DNA of 64,000 nucleotides from Haloferula rosea (lineage in GTDB: Bacteria > Verrucomicrobiota > Verrucomicrobiia > Verrucomicrobiales > Akkermansiaceae). Numbering within the stretch: position 1 is the first letter of the stretch; every line of letters begins with the position of its first letter. The stretch is from the NCBI RefSeq assembly GCF_016595525.1, contig NZ_JAENII010000006.1:1-64000 (forward strand), in the 5' to 3' direction. Positions 56,001 to 64,000 of the stretch are shown one piece after another. The notes below the pieces were generated by a model. The model made no database searches and was not told where the DNA came from. It was given only the letters and a program-made list of their open reading frames with translations. The translations under genes were made by a program, and so were the position numbers.

Positions 56001-57976
56001 GGCTCTCAAGCATCAAGAATCGTGCGGCCTACGATTCAGATGGCGACGGTGTCATTGATGTCTATCCGGATGAGAACCTTGCCCGCGAGAACATGCAGCT
56101 CTTCAGCATCGGCTTGTTCAACCTCTGGGAGGATGGCAGTCTTCAACTGAAGGCGGGGGACGACCCGAATACTCCACCGGGTGCCTCGTCGACCTACACC
56201 AATGACGATATCCAGGAGTTCGCGCGGGTCCTCACCGGGCAGAGTTTCAGTCGTCGGACCCTCAACAACCGCAGCGCGACAATCGGCTGGGATTTCCGGG
56301 GGTATCGCGAGGGTTCTCATGGATGGGGTATCGAAATTTCCGGTCCCTTCGCGGATGGTGGTGATGTCTTCGACACGATCAACGACCACGGTGACGGCGA
56401 TCAGCAGGATGGCGACGATGGCATTACCTACAACACCTCCTTCACGTTGGGTAATGGCAATCGCTGGGTCGGCCATGAGTGGAACTACCCGATGCGTATG
56501 TTCGGCTACCAGACGATCAGCGGAGTGCGTGTGCCGTATCACGATCTGGGAGTGAAGACGATTGTCGGTGGCCGTGTCATCGACAACACGGGTCTTCTGG
56601 TTGAAGAAGGCGATTCCTACACCGAGGCCAGCATGATTGCCATGGGGGTGGCCGATATCGAGGCTGCCATGGATTGGCTGGGCGGCAAGGTCGACGGAAG
56701 CACGACCTCCGATTTCTCAGGCAGCGCCGGTGATCCGGATGCAAGCCATGGATCGACCCCGGCCTTCATTTCCCGCCGCCTCATCCAGCGGATGGTGACG
56801 AGCAATCCTTCGTCGGCTTACCTCTACCGCGTCTCGAAGGCATTCAAGGAGAGCGAGGGCAACATGCTGGAAGTGTGCAAGGCGGTGCTGCTTGATCCTG
56901 AAGCGCGTGACCCGGAGTTGGCGGAAGGAAGGGATCTGAATGCGGATGGGGATTTTGTTGATCCCGGCGAGCAGGCTCCGAGTGACACCTTCGGAATGAA
57001 GAAATCCCCCATGGAGGCATTCATTCAGATCCTTCGCACCTTTGAGGCTCATTCGCTCCTTCCGTTGACGGAGGATCCGACGAAGCCACCATTCTCGTTG
57101 CCGCCTTACAATGGGAACTGGCCGGTTGTGGATGGAGACTACGACCCGGGCATCTACCCGACATCCCCCTTCACGGACCTCCACGAAGTCCCCTACATCG
57201 CTGAGTATGGCTACCCGGCGGCACAGGCGGAGAACTTCCGCTTCAATTGCCTCTATCAGATCAAGGACACCTCGGACGATCTATCGATGTCCCCATTTTC
57301 CCAGGAGACGGTTTTCAACTTCTACCTGCCAGATTTCACCACGGGAGTCGTGCAGGCGGCGGCGTTGGTTGCACCTGAGCTTCAGCTGGCCACGGAAGCC
57401 CAGGTCGTTCAGCACCACAATTACATCAGGGACTACGTATGGGATTGGGACAGCAGTCGCGATGATCGGGATGACGGCGAGGATGTGGATGAGCTGGGAG
57501 GTAGTAGCCGGAATCAGCGTGAGGCCTTTGGTCTGACGGTGCCGGCGAATGATGATCAGGGCACCGATGTCGATCATCACGACCGGATTCGCATCGACTT
57601 TGAACGCTGGGCCGAGCTCTTCTACGCCGACGGTTTGGTGGATGTGGACGGACGCACAGCGAACTCTTTGGAAGCTGAGGCCATGGTCGATGAGATCGAT
57701 CGCCGGATGACCGGAGGGCTGCTGAAGCTGAAGTATCCCTACGATGAGTCGGATGACGAGGATCCGTTCAAGGACGGTATTACCGACCGTGCTCCCAATG
57801 CAGGTGATGGAGATCTTGAGAATGATCAGAATGACGGACGGAACCCGCGTGAGTGGATCATTCATGCAGTCGCCGACAGTTATGGCGACGGCGATACCGA
57901 GGCCGAGCGGCGGGATAAATTCCGGCTCGCACTTTACCTGATCTCCCAATCCCCTGAATTCCTGGTCAAGAAGTAA
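53021..57976 (+). CDS. Large secreted DUF1800 protein with PA14-like and CHRD-like domains
   Basis: 1651 residues from the ATG at 53021 (frame open to 52949). Signal FGCILLPCALWLGAGSARLHA. In order, I see: a short calcium-type DPDGDG segment; a 60-residue module like the recurring tail (YELQISNDLATWNDI); a PA14-like domain (about 150-310); a Calx-beta-like region (about 420-545); a CHRD-like domain (about 560-700; YLKGDKRTFILRNDNFG, LHTDNNAAGEVMAFL); and DUF1800 from about 720 to the end (EIVRFLNQATFGVAWEDVEAI ... MVTSNPSSAYLYRV). DUF1800 proteins are exported, of unknown function, and almost always encoded beside DUF1501, as here. Confidence 0.88.
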   Translation: MIDRWGASFGCILLPCALWLGAGSARLHAIVPADLDTDSDALADTWEFKHFGGLGHMEGGPLDDPDGDGCNNLAESEANTDPNDPGDCFEVVDFQFEPDEAVFSWSSSFAKKYELQISNDLATWNDIESVATQAMAFRGTGGVLTVDFSEPAAPKVTGAVTRHLWNGLTSIPADLDGHFAALVSGDPDGDGTQWQPALGSAEEDGDGYSACVSGYLTPSESGSFSFSLSSRGPSVFRLYADETQNEVIAECVVEVNDLTQAGALEDPGQSVSGVTLVAGTRYRLEALHVHDTGMDHFGVSWSGPGLTGTVPVAGAVLSPIESMTSHNAAALLTGADLAFGRVRAHGPLSGEDFDADGDGIDDATESDKALEAFGFDPFDSNGTGSGDDGARLVELLAFDPLSDKEEVTAMAVDAEAIELLDPPLLQGDIVDLGALGPMSGASTDKIRFRISRSAGLHPVTVAYDLAGATVGDGTEASAVAGSDFTAVELPSGQMADGTITIPAGTGSVDIEVTVLKDPIHEYPETVSCTILGGSPDYDPAPASALAKAQIIDMPPHVNILFVGAYEEDFNAVAGSTAANGSVSGYLKGDKRTFILRNDNFGNLSSAQVDTHFHKEIDANTGSPPIHDIVESSGNALLGHYLTYDWDLTETQTVTPIPGPGSPSRQTIIDSLFNQNGQTRIYINLHTDNNAAGEVMAFLEPATGSIDPPEPPADPPALAKLEGAALEREIVRFLNQATFGVAWEDVEAIRDAIVDERTTGGNPEYHRTEEFAKWIEDQCKMQQTYILDYNLAADFMEFNLRGLWDPNEWNDWTEGSPDGHNEGDPEVAGDGDPDVESLPTSWPYIDRSLTSGPAPGMPDSHPHFWANQWYPVGRFPTDTDWIGWMDDNPERVKRNLGNNGPRERNRRRAHWMMMINAKDQLRHKWGFAIQQIMVVSDNLGSINDRAYAASNYQDMLNYYGLPSDRNKDGSLGLDEQVYFRDILGWVNWSPVMGTWLSSIKNRAAYDSDGDGVIDVYPDENLARENMQLFSIGLFNLWEDGSLQLKAGDDPNTPPGASSTYTNDDIQEFARVLTGQSFSRRTLNNRSATIGWDFRGYREGSHGWGIEISGPFADGGDVFDTINDHGDGDQQDGDDGITYNTSFTLGNGNRWVGHEWNYPMRMFGYQTISGVRVPYHDLGVKTIVGGRVIDNTGLLVEEGDSYTEASMIAMGVADIEAAMDWLGGKVDGSTTSDFSGSAGDPDASHGSTPAFISRRLIQRMVTSNPSSAYLYRVSKAFKESEGNMLEVCKAVLLDPEARDPELAEGRDLNADGDFVDPGEQAPSDTFGMKKSPMEAFIQILRTFEAHSLLPLTEDPTKPPFSLPPYNGNWPVVDGDYDPGIYPTSPFTDLHEVPYIAEYGYPAAQAENFRFNCLYQIKDTSDDLSMSPFSQETVFNFYLPDFTTGVVQAAALVAPELQLATEAQVVQHHNYIRDYVWDWDSSRDDRDDGEDVDELGGSSRNQREAFGLTVPANDDQGTDVDHHDRIRIDFERWAELFYADGLVDVDGRTANSLEAEAMVDEIDRRMTGGLLKLKYPYDESDDEDPFKDGITDRAPNAGDGDLENDQNDGRNPREWIIHAVADSYGDGDTEAERRDKFRLALYLISQSPEFLVKK

Positions 57977-58023
57977 GCTGTTGATCGCACTTGCCGAGTT
58001 TCGAGTTTCAACCCAGCCATCGT

Positions 58024-59703
58024 ATGAGAAAGAAGATTCAGTCGTTCAATATCCACAGCCCTACGGTGATGGGTCGCCGGCAGTTCATGATCCGGACCGG
58101 CGGCGCAGGCCTGGGACTCAGTGGACTTGCCTCAACCATCGCGAACATGACGATGATGGGAGAGGCCACCGCAGCGCCCGGAGGTGCAGGCATGTCCGAC
58201 TACAAGGCGCTGATCTGCCTGTTCCTCAATGGGGGCTGCGATTCGAACAACCTGCTGATTCCGATCAATGATCACCCCGGACGCGCGAACTACGACGTGG
58301 ATCGGCAGTTTGTAGCGGTGCCTGAGGCCGATATCAGCGCGGCAGGTACGGTTCTGAACGTCAAGGAGGTCAACGGCGACACCTACACGACGAACGTGTA
58401 TGGCTTGCATCCGGAGTGCCAGTTCATGGCAAATCGGTTCAATGCGGGCCAATTGGCGATGATTGCCAACTGCGGAACTCTGGCCGTGCCGATCGCGCCC
58501 GGAGTTTCCCAGGACGAATACAAGAGTCTGACGAAACCGATCCAGTTGTTCTCTCACTCTGATCAGGTGAACGAGTGGTTCTCGTCGATTCCGCAGAATC
58601 CCTTCATCTCGGGATGGGCGGGCCGCATTGCCAACCTGTTTGAAAATGCACCGTATCCCGGGCAGGGAATCAATCAGGACGGGGTGAGTTCGATGCTGAT
58701 GAGTGCAGCGGGGAATTCCGACCTGCTTGTGTCTCCCGGTGGTGGTGTGCCCCAGTATGCGGTGTCAACTTCGGGAGCGGTGTCGCTGGAGAGCTATGGG
58801 ACGAATTACAGCTCCGCTCTGAGTGGAGGAGTCTACAGGACCAATGATACGGGACGACGCCTGAATGCGATCGAAGGGATCACGAATTTCGAACACGATC
58901 ATGTGATCGAGCAGGGTCACAATGATGTGATGAAGAGTGCTCGTGACAACGAGGGGACCATCGGGGCTGCGACGGCGGAAGCGGATGCGATTGCGACGCC
59001 CGTTGGTGTCAATGCCCCGACGGGTCGCCATCTGGATGATATCTTCCTGAACGTCTACAATGACCGTGTTGGCACCAGTTTTGGTTCCACAAGCAGCCTG
59101 CCGAAGGATATCCGTGAGCTCCTCATGATCTGCAAGATGATTGCGGGTCGCAATTGTCTTGGGAACAACCGCCAGATCTTCTTCTTCAACAAGGGAGGCT
59201 TCGACAACCACTCGAACATCAATGACAATCTTCCGGGTTTGCTTCGGGATGTGGACATCATGGTGGAGGCATTCATGCAGTCGATGCAGGCGATCGCTGA
59301 TGTGCAGGCTGACTTCGACGTGAACATGGCAACCTTGTTCGAGGGGTCGGATTTCAACCGGACCTGGACACCGAATAGTTCTGGCACGGACCATGCGTGG
59401 GGCACGCATGTATTCTGCTGCGGAGGCGCGGTGGAGGAGGCGGTTGCGCCGGGCGGGTCACCATCGAACCTGAAGATTCATGGGTATTTCCCCGAGCTCG
59501 CGGTCAATGGAGCGAACGATGTGCCGGGCAACAACAACCGGGGGCGCTGGGTGCCGCAGATCTCAACCGACCAGTACTACGGTCGACTTGCGAAGTGGTT
59601 TGGTGTTTCCAGTTCCGACCTGACGACGATCTTCCCGAACCTGAACCATGGTTTCGATGATCCACTCACCTTGGAGGAACTTGACTTTCTTTCGCTGACT
59701 TGA
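58024..59703 (+). CDS. DUF1501 Tat-exported protein
   Basis: 559 residues from MRKKIQSFNI at 58024. Twin-arginine-type signal GRRQFMIRTGGAGLGLSGL. The DUF1501 sulfatase/phosphatase-like fold is seen in YKALICLFLNGGCDSNNLLIP, the early-barrel signature of the family, and in FFFNKGGFDNHSNIND and TDHAWGTHVF, which carry its metal-ligand-like His and Asp residues. It follows DUF1800 after 47 bases, the conserved partner arrangement. Export through Tat implies a cofactor or folding in the cytoplasm. Substrate unknown. Confidence 0.9.
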   Translation: MRKKIQSFNIHSPTVMGRRQFMIRTGGAGLGLSGLASTIANMTMMGEATAAPGGAGMSDYKALICLFLNGGCDSNNLLIPINDHPGRANYDVDRQFVAVPEADISAAGTVLNVKEVNGDTYTTNVYGLHPECQFMANRFNAGQLAMIANCGTLAVPIAPGVSQDEYKSLTKPIQLFSHSDQVNEWFSSIPQNPFISGWAGRIANLFENAPYPGQGINQDGVSSMLMSAAGNSDLLVSPGGGVPQYAVSTSGAVSLESYGTNYSSALSGGVYRTNDTGRRLNAIEGITNFEHDHVIEQGHNDVMKSARDNEGTIGAATAEADAIATPVGVNAPTGRHLDDIFLNVYNDRVGTSFGSTSSLPKDIRELLMICKMIAGRNCLGNNRQIFFFNKGGFDNHSNINDNLPGLLRDVDIMVEAFMQSMQAIADVQADFDVNMATLFEGSDFNRTWTPNSSGTDHAWGTHVFCCGGAVEEAVAPGGSPSNLKIHGYFPELAVNGANDVPGNNNRGRWVPQISTDQYYGRLAKWFGVSSSDLTTIFPNLNHGFDDPLTLEELDFLSLT

Positions 59704-60377
59704 AGCGGAGACTGGTCATCGGAGTCGCGGTGGTTGGGGGTTTGATCGCAGTGGCACTGCGGAAATCGCCTGAGGCTGAATGGGTCGAATCACGCTCGAT
59801 GGAACCGGAGAGGGTTGAGGCTCCTGCTATCGTTTCCACCAAGGTTTCAGGTTCGGATTCGGGAGTGGCACAGGGTCATCTTTCGGACACGGTGGTAGGT
59901 CGGATGCCCTATGATACGGGGATACGGAATGATCCCCGGGTGCAGTCGAGGGAGGACGGGAAGCGGGTGTTTGTGGAAGCTGTCGGGATTGCGAACGAGA
60001 TGAATGATCCCGAGGGCGGTCCGGAGTTCGCGATGGAGAGGTTGGGAGAAGTCTTGTCGTTCTATCGAATGGTCTTCGACGAGAATCCGGTGGCTTCCGA
60101 CAATCCATCGGTCATGGCTTCATTGATGGGGGACAATCCTCGTGGGTTGGTCTTTTTCCCGGAGAATCATCCGGCCTTGAATGCGGATGGCGAGCTGGTC
60201 GATCCATGGGGTGGGCCCTACTTCTTCCATGCTCTTTCGGGCAAGCAGATGGAAATCGTCTCGACCGGGCCGGATCGGATGCTTGGAAGCAATGATGATC
60301 TGATCCACACGCAAAGGGATGAGCAGGACTTCTTCAAAGGAATGACCGAGCCTGCCCCTGAACCGGAGGAGGAGTGA
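59700..60377 (+). CDS. Pseudopilin-like (GspG C-terminal type) small protein, TTG start
   Basis: 225 residues. The start is a TTG overlapping the DUF1501 stop (TTGA). The N-terminus is a single hydrophobic helix, RRLVIGVAVVGGLIAVAL. The C-terminal part DPWGGPYFFHALSGKQ, IVSTGPDRMLGSNDDL resembles the calcium-binding end of type II secretion major pseudopilins (DPWGxPY, SxGxDxxxGxxDD), but the typical pilin methylation motif is missing. It ends 12 bases from priA, which is convergent. It may serve secretion or display of the DUF1800 protein; that is inference. Confidence 0.7.
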   Translation: MKRRLVIGVAVVGGLIAVALRKSPEAEWVESRSMEPERVEAPAIVSTKVSGSDSGVAQGHLSDTVVGRMPYDTGIRNDPRVQSREDGKRVFVEAVGIANEMNDPEGGPEFAMERLGEVLSFYRMVFDENPVASDNPSVMASLMGDNPRGLVFFPENHPALNADGELVDPWGGPYFFHALSGKQMEIVSTGPDRMLGSNDDLIHTQRDEQDFFKGMTEPAPEPEEE

Positions 60378-60389
60378 GCGTTTGCGGAT

Positions 60390-62615
60390 TCAGGTGAAGC
60401 TGAGTGCGTCCATATCGAAAACGACGGTGACGTCCTCGGGCAGTGAGGTTTTGTCGAGTGCCTTCTGGACGTGGAGGGTCAGGGCGCGGGCAGAAGGTGC
60501 CCGGAGCATCAGTTGGAAGCGGAACTGACCATGGGCTTTGACGAGCGGGCTGGGCAGGGGTTCGCCCAACTCAAGGCCGGGAGGTGGTTCTTCAGAGAGT
60601 CGTCGATGCAAGGTTTGAAGGGTGAACTCGGCGCGGCGTTCGTGGCTGGAGCGACTTGTGAGGACGGCACAGCGACTGAAGGGCGGGAAGTGGAACTGCC
60701 TGCGCATTTCGAGTTCCTGCTCGGCAAAGCCATCGAAGTCGTGGTGGCGGGCATACTGGATGCTGGGGGAGTGGGGGGTGAAGGTCTGCACGATCACTTC
60801 GCCTTCGAGGTCTCCACGCCCCGCGCGCCCGGCGACCTGGGTGAGTAGTTGGAATACCCGCTCGCCTGCACGGAAGTCCGGGACGTGGAGGCCGATGTCG
60901 GCATTGAGGATGCCAACCAGGGTGACATTGGGGAAGTGAAGCCCCTTGGCGATCATCTGGGTGCCGATCAGCAGGTCGATCTTCTTGGCGCGAAAGGCAT
61001 TGAGCATGTCGCGCAGGGCATGCTTCTTGCGTAGGGCATCGGCGTCGATCCGTGCGACCCGTGCCGAGGGGAAGACCTTGCGAAAGACATCCTCAACTTT
61101 CTGAGTGCCGAATCCCTGAAGGATGATGGAGCGGTCCGAGCACTCCGGGCATCGCTTGGGGACGATGGCCTGATGGCCGCAGATGTGGCAGACGAGTCGG
61201 TCGTCGGTGCGGTGATAGGTCAGCGCGAGTGCGCAGTGAGGGCAGGTGCAGACGTGTCCACAGGCGGGGCATTGGAGGGAACGTGCGAATCCGCGGCGGT
61301 TCAGGAAGAGAATGCTTTGCTCGCCCCGTTCGAGGCGTTGATCGATCGCGTTTCGCAGTCGATCGGAGAGGAAGGTGTCCCGACCCTTTTGTTTCTTCGA
61401 CTCGAGCTTCATGTCGACCACCCGGATCAGCGGCAAGCCTTGGCCATCGGCGCGTTCGTTGAGTCGAAGCAACCGGTACTTTCCATCCTGAGTGTTCTGG
61501 AACGACTCGAGCGATGGCGTGGCGGATCCGAGGACCACGGTGGCTTTCTCAAAGTGCCCGCGTAGCACGGCGACGTCGCGCCCGTGGTACCTCGGCACTT
61601 GATCCTGCTTGTAGGAATTCTCGTGTTCCTCATCGACGATGATGAGCCCGAGATCGGGAAGCGGGGCGAAGACGGCGGAGCGGGCACCGATGACGATGCG
61701 TGCCTGGCCTTTTCGAATGCGGTGCCACTCATCGAAGCGTTCCCCTTGGGAGAGGTTCGAGTGGAGGACGGCGACCTGCTCCTGCACGTGGGCGAACCGT
61801 GCGCGGAAGCGACGAACCGTCTGGGGCGTGAGTGAGATTTCGGGAACCAGGATGAGGACCGTCTTCCCGAGGTCCAGTGACATTCGTGCGGCCTGAAGGT
61901 AGACCTCGGTCTTTCCCGAACCCGTGACTCCCAGGAGCAAGTGGGTGCGGATGCTTGCCTCGGGGTCCTTGATCGTTCCGACGATTGCATCCAGTGCCGA
62001 CTGTTGTTCGGCATTCAGGGTGAGTTCCGAGTCGGGGAGGATTTCGTCCGTTCCGTCGGCTTCAGGGTCCCGCCTGACATCTTCGGTGACAATGGTGACC
62101 AGACCTTTGCCCTCCAGTGCCTTGACGGCGGATGAAGCGCCTTCGCCGAGATCGGTGAGGGCGAGCTTGTGGTCCGGGGAATGAGTGAGGAGACTGACGA
62201 TGGCGAATTGCTTGGGAGCTCTCCGTTCGAGGGTGGCGAGGGTCTCGTCATCGGGTGGTGAGCTGAGGATGGCGGACTTGCGCTTTTTCGCGGAGTTCTG
62301 CTCGGTGCGGACGGATTCAGGAAGCAGGACGCGGATCACGCTCTCGATACTGCACCCGTAGTATTTGGCGATCCAATGGGCGAGCTCGAGGAGCTTCGGG
62401 GTGATCAGGGGTTCGGGGTCGGAGAGCGAATGAAGCGGGCGCAGCTTGAATTTCAGTCCGCTGGCGTCACTGACGGCAAGGACGGTTCCTGTGGCATCCC
62501 GGTTCCTCAAAGGTACCCGGACGCGGCATCCCGCCACCACGGGCAGTCCGTCGGGAATCGAATAGTCGAAGACGAGCTCGGAAGGCCCGTCGATGAGGAC
62601 GCGCGCAGCGTTCAT
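60390..62615 (-). CDS. priA: Primosomal protein N' (replication restart helicase)
   Basis: Reassembles the replisome at stalled forks. 741 residues, full length. The 3'-DNA-binding N-terminus (VAGCRVRVPLRNR), Walker A GVTGSGKTE, IVDEEHENSYKQ (DEEH box), GSATPSLES and the helicase C motif TQVAGRAGRGD are present. Eight zinc cysteines are in CPACGHVCTCPHC and CHICG...CPEC. The start MNAARVLIDG has no good RBS. It converges on the pseudopilin-like gene. Confidence 0.97.
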   Translation of the reverse strand: MNAARVLIDGPSELVFDYSIPDGLPVVAGCRVRVPLRNRDATGTVLAVSDASGLKFKLRPLHSLSDPEPLITPKLLELAHWIAKYYGCSIESVIRVLLPESVRTEQNSAKKRKSAILSSPPDDETLATLERRAPKQFAIVSLLTHSPDHKLALTDLGEGASSAVKALEGKGLVTIVTEDVRRDPEADGTDEILPDSELTLNAEQQSALDAIVGTIKDPEASIRTHLLLGVTGSGKTEVYLQAARMSLDLGKTVLILVPEISLTPQTVRRFRARFAHVQEQVAVLHSNLSQGERFDEWHRIRKGQARIVIGARSAVFAPLPDLGLIIVDEEHENSYKQDQVPRYHGRDVAVLRGHFEKATVVLGSATPSLESFQNTQDGKYRLLRLNERADGQGLPLIRVVDMKLESKKQKGRDTFLSDRLRNAIDQRLERGEQSILFLNRRGFARSLQCPACGHVCTCPHCALALTYHRTDDRLVCHICGHQAIVPKRCPECSDRSIILQGFGTQKVEDVFRKVFPSARVARIDADALRKKHALRDMLNAFRAKKIDLLIGTQMIAKGLHFPNVTLVGILNADIGLHVPDFRAGERVFQLLTQVAGRAGRGDLEGEVIVQTFTPHSPSIQYARHHDFDGFAEQELEMRRQFHFPPFSRCAVLTSRSSHERRAEFTLQTLHRRLSEEPPPGLELGEPLPSPLVKAHGQFRFQLMLRAPSARALTLHVQKALDKTSLPEDVTVVFDMDALSFT

Positions 62616-62694
62616 CGGGGAGATTGAACCGCCAACCTTCGATGGAGGCGAAGGTTTTTGTCAGAAAGCGCGCATTCCCGGGAGGTGGGATGCT

Positions 62695-62931
62695 TCAGGT
62701 CGATGCCACGAGGTTGCGGATCCTCTGATGCTGGTGTTTTGGGATACTCGACGAGAATCCGAACCTGCCATTGCCCTGCATCCAGAGGTGACCTTTTGAG
62801 ATGCCCTCATCGACAAGAAGGTCGCTGATTTCCCGGAGCGTTGAAGAAGGCAAGCGCCCCTTGCGGCAGGTGAGTTTACGGTCGTGGAGCTCGATGACGA
62901 GGGGGCAGGTCAGCTTGAGCCACCAGATCAT
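62695..62931 (-). CDS. Small conserved-looking protein coupled to dxs
   Basis: 78 residues, MIWWLKLTCPLVIELHD..., basic, with LTCRKGRLPSSTLREISDLL and GHLWMQGNGRFGFS. It may have one short N-terminal membrane-associated segment. I do not recognise the family, but the ORF starts 3 bases after the dxs stop and its codon use fits, so I take it as real. No link to isoprenoid synthesis is evident. Confidence 0.7.
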   Translation of the reverse strand: MIWWLKLTCPLVIELHDRKLTCRKGRLPSSTLREISDLLVDEGISKGHLWMQGNGRFGFSSSIPKHQHQRIRNLVAST

Positions 62932-62934
62932 CCG

Positions 62935-64000
62935 TCACCCGATGTGATTCATGACTTTTTCCACGGCGGCCTCGGCGGTGAGACCGTGGAGTTCGCGGAG
63001 TCCATCGATCTTTCCGTGCTCGACGAACTCGTCGGGCCAGCCGATGCGCTCGACCGGAGTTTCGATGGCGGAGTCATTGAGGTGTTCGATGACGCCACAT
63101 CCGAATCCATTCATCAGGACATGGTCCTCGAAGGTGCAGACCACTTTCGCGGCGCGTGCAACCTTCTCGAGAAGGTCGGCATCGAGTGGCTTGATGAAAC
63201 GCGGGTTGACCAGTGCGACGGACAGGCCCTTTTCCTCAAGCATCGCCTTGGTTCGCACGGCCATTTCGAACATGGTTCCGAGTCCGATCAGGGCGACATC
63301 CGAGCCTTCGGAAATGAGCTCGCCTTTGCCAAGTTCGATATCGGCGCAGGGGCCGTCCACCGGGGTGCCTGCAATGGGCCCGCGCGGATAGCGGATGGCG
63401 GTAGGACCGTCATCGTAAGCGGCCATCCATTTCAGCATGGAAACAAATTCCGCCTCATCCTTTGGAGCCATGTGGATGATTCCTGGAACGGGTCGGAGGA
63501 ATCCGATGTCGAACAGGCCGTGGTGGGTCGGTCCGTCGTCTCCGGATAGGCCACCGCGGTCCATGCAGAGGCGCACGGGCAGTTCCTGCAGGGCGATGTC
63601 ATGAATGATCATGTCATAGGCCCGTTGCATGAAGGTCGAGTAGATTGCGAGGAAGGGGCGGATGCCCTGGGTGGCGAGACCACTGGCGAACAGAGCTGCG
63701 TGTTCTTCGGCGATTCCGACGTCGAAGTAGCGCTCGGGGAGTTCCTTCTTGAAGATGTCGAGTTTGGTGCCGCCCGGCATGGCGCCGGTGATGGCGACGA
63801 TCTTCTCGTCCTCCTTGGCGAGATCGGTGATGGTGCGTCCGAAGATTTCGGATGCGGTCGGGGTCGCCGAGGTGTCTGTCGATCCGTCCTCGATCTTGTA
63901 TTGACCGAGTCCGTGGAACTTGCCCGGGTTCTCGAGGGCGGGTTGGTAGCCGCGGCCCTTCTCGGTGATGATGTGGAGTACGACCGGCTCATCGAGATTC
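62935..64000 (-). CDS. dxs: 1-Deoxy-D-xylulose-5-phosphate synthase, C-terminal part (5' end outside window)
   Basis: First step of the MEP isoprenoid pathway, making DXP from pyruvate and glyceraldehyde-3-phosphate, TPP dependent. The last 354 residues are in the window. The frame enters with EPVVLHIITEKGRGYQPAL, then GTKLDIFKKELPERYFDVGIAEEHAALFASGLA (the catalytic Glu of the Pyr domain), FLAIYSTFMQRAYDMIIHDIAL, CMDRGGLSGDDGPTHHGLFDI and the final transketolase C domain. Isoprenoids from this pathway supply the menaquinone tail built by menA nearby. The 78-residue gene follows after 3 bases. Confidence 0.97.
   Translation of the reverse strand, partial: NLDEPVVLHIITEKGRGYQPALENPGKFHGLGQYKIEDGSTDTSATPTASEIFGRTITDLAKEDEKIVAITGAMPGGTKLDIFKKELPERYFDVGIAEEHAALFASGLATQGIRPFLAIYSTFMQRAYDMIIHDIALQELPVRLCMDRGGLSGDDGPTHHGLFDIGFLRPVPGIIHMAPKDEAEFVSMLKWMAAYDDGPTAIRYPRGPIAGTPVDGPCADIELGKGELISEGSDVALIGLGTMFEMAVRTKAMLEEKGLSVALVNPRFIKPLDADLLEKVARAAKVVCTFEDHVLMNGFGCGVIEHLNDSAIETPVERIGWPDEFVEHGKIDGLRELHGLTAEAAVEKVMNHIG

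Overview
The window is one contiguous piece of a GC-rich chromosome. It most likely comes from a Verrucomicrobiota bacterium, probably order Verrucomicrobiales; I cannot fix the genus. The clues are very large secreted multi-domain proteins (cadherin, LamG, PA14, thrombospondin-3), a PEP-CTERM-anchored protein, several sulfatases, a DUF1800/DUF1501 pair, ECF sigma factors coupled to a FecR-LamG protein and to a Ser/Thr kinase, and a menaquinone pathway. Many start codons lack a clear Shine-Dalgarno. Gene density is high, with 42 supported protein genes (one doubtful), no rRNA, tRNA or CRISPR, and one small REP-type transposase locus. Both ends cut genes.

Left part (1-21.3 kb): a truncated secreted protein of repeated MAM/FN3 modules, preceded by a small coupled ORF; a small secreted hypothetical; alanine racemase (alr); a REP-associated transposase with its palindromic repeats; monomeric isocitrate dehydrogenase with its terminator; a 2578-residue M60-peptidase/cadherin surface protein; a dicarboxylate symporter; a sulfatase; an HU protein; and RNase HIII.

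Middle (21.3-43.9 kb): an ECF sigma factor, a Ser/Thr kinase and two secreted proteins run leftward. A secreted protein, mutY, a serine-protease lipoprotein, a small lipoprotein, a TonB receptor and a Gly-rich RRM protein run rightward. Next comes the most distinctive locus: an ECF sigma factor whose start is preceded by a perfect inverted repeat, a FecR-LamG anti-sigma-like protein, and three secreted proteins sharing a domain I cannot name (a PEP-CTERM protein, a sulfatase fusion and a thrombospondin-3 protein). A second sulfatase follows. I read this as a regulated surface system for sulfated polysaccharide.

Right part (43.9-64 kb): menaquinone genes menH, menB, menA, menC and menE on the minus strand, interrupted by a beta-barrel protein with its own terminator; a YchJ-like protein; a TPR-peroxiredoxin fusion; a DUF1800-DUF1501-pseudopilin-like run; priA; a small hypothetical; and the C-terminal part of dxs.

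Five secreted proteins from separate loci end in a similar short module (a YxLExSxDLxxW-like core and a final F(F/Y/V/M)R(V/L) motif), which may mark a common surface-targeting or structural tail.
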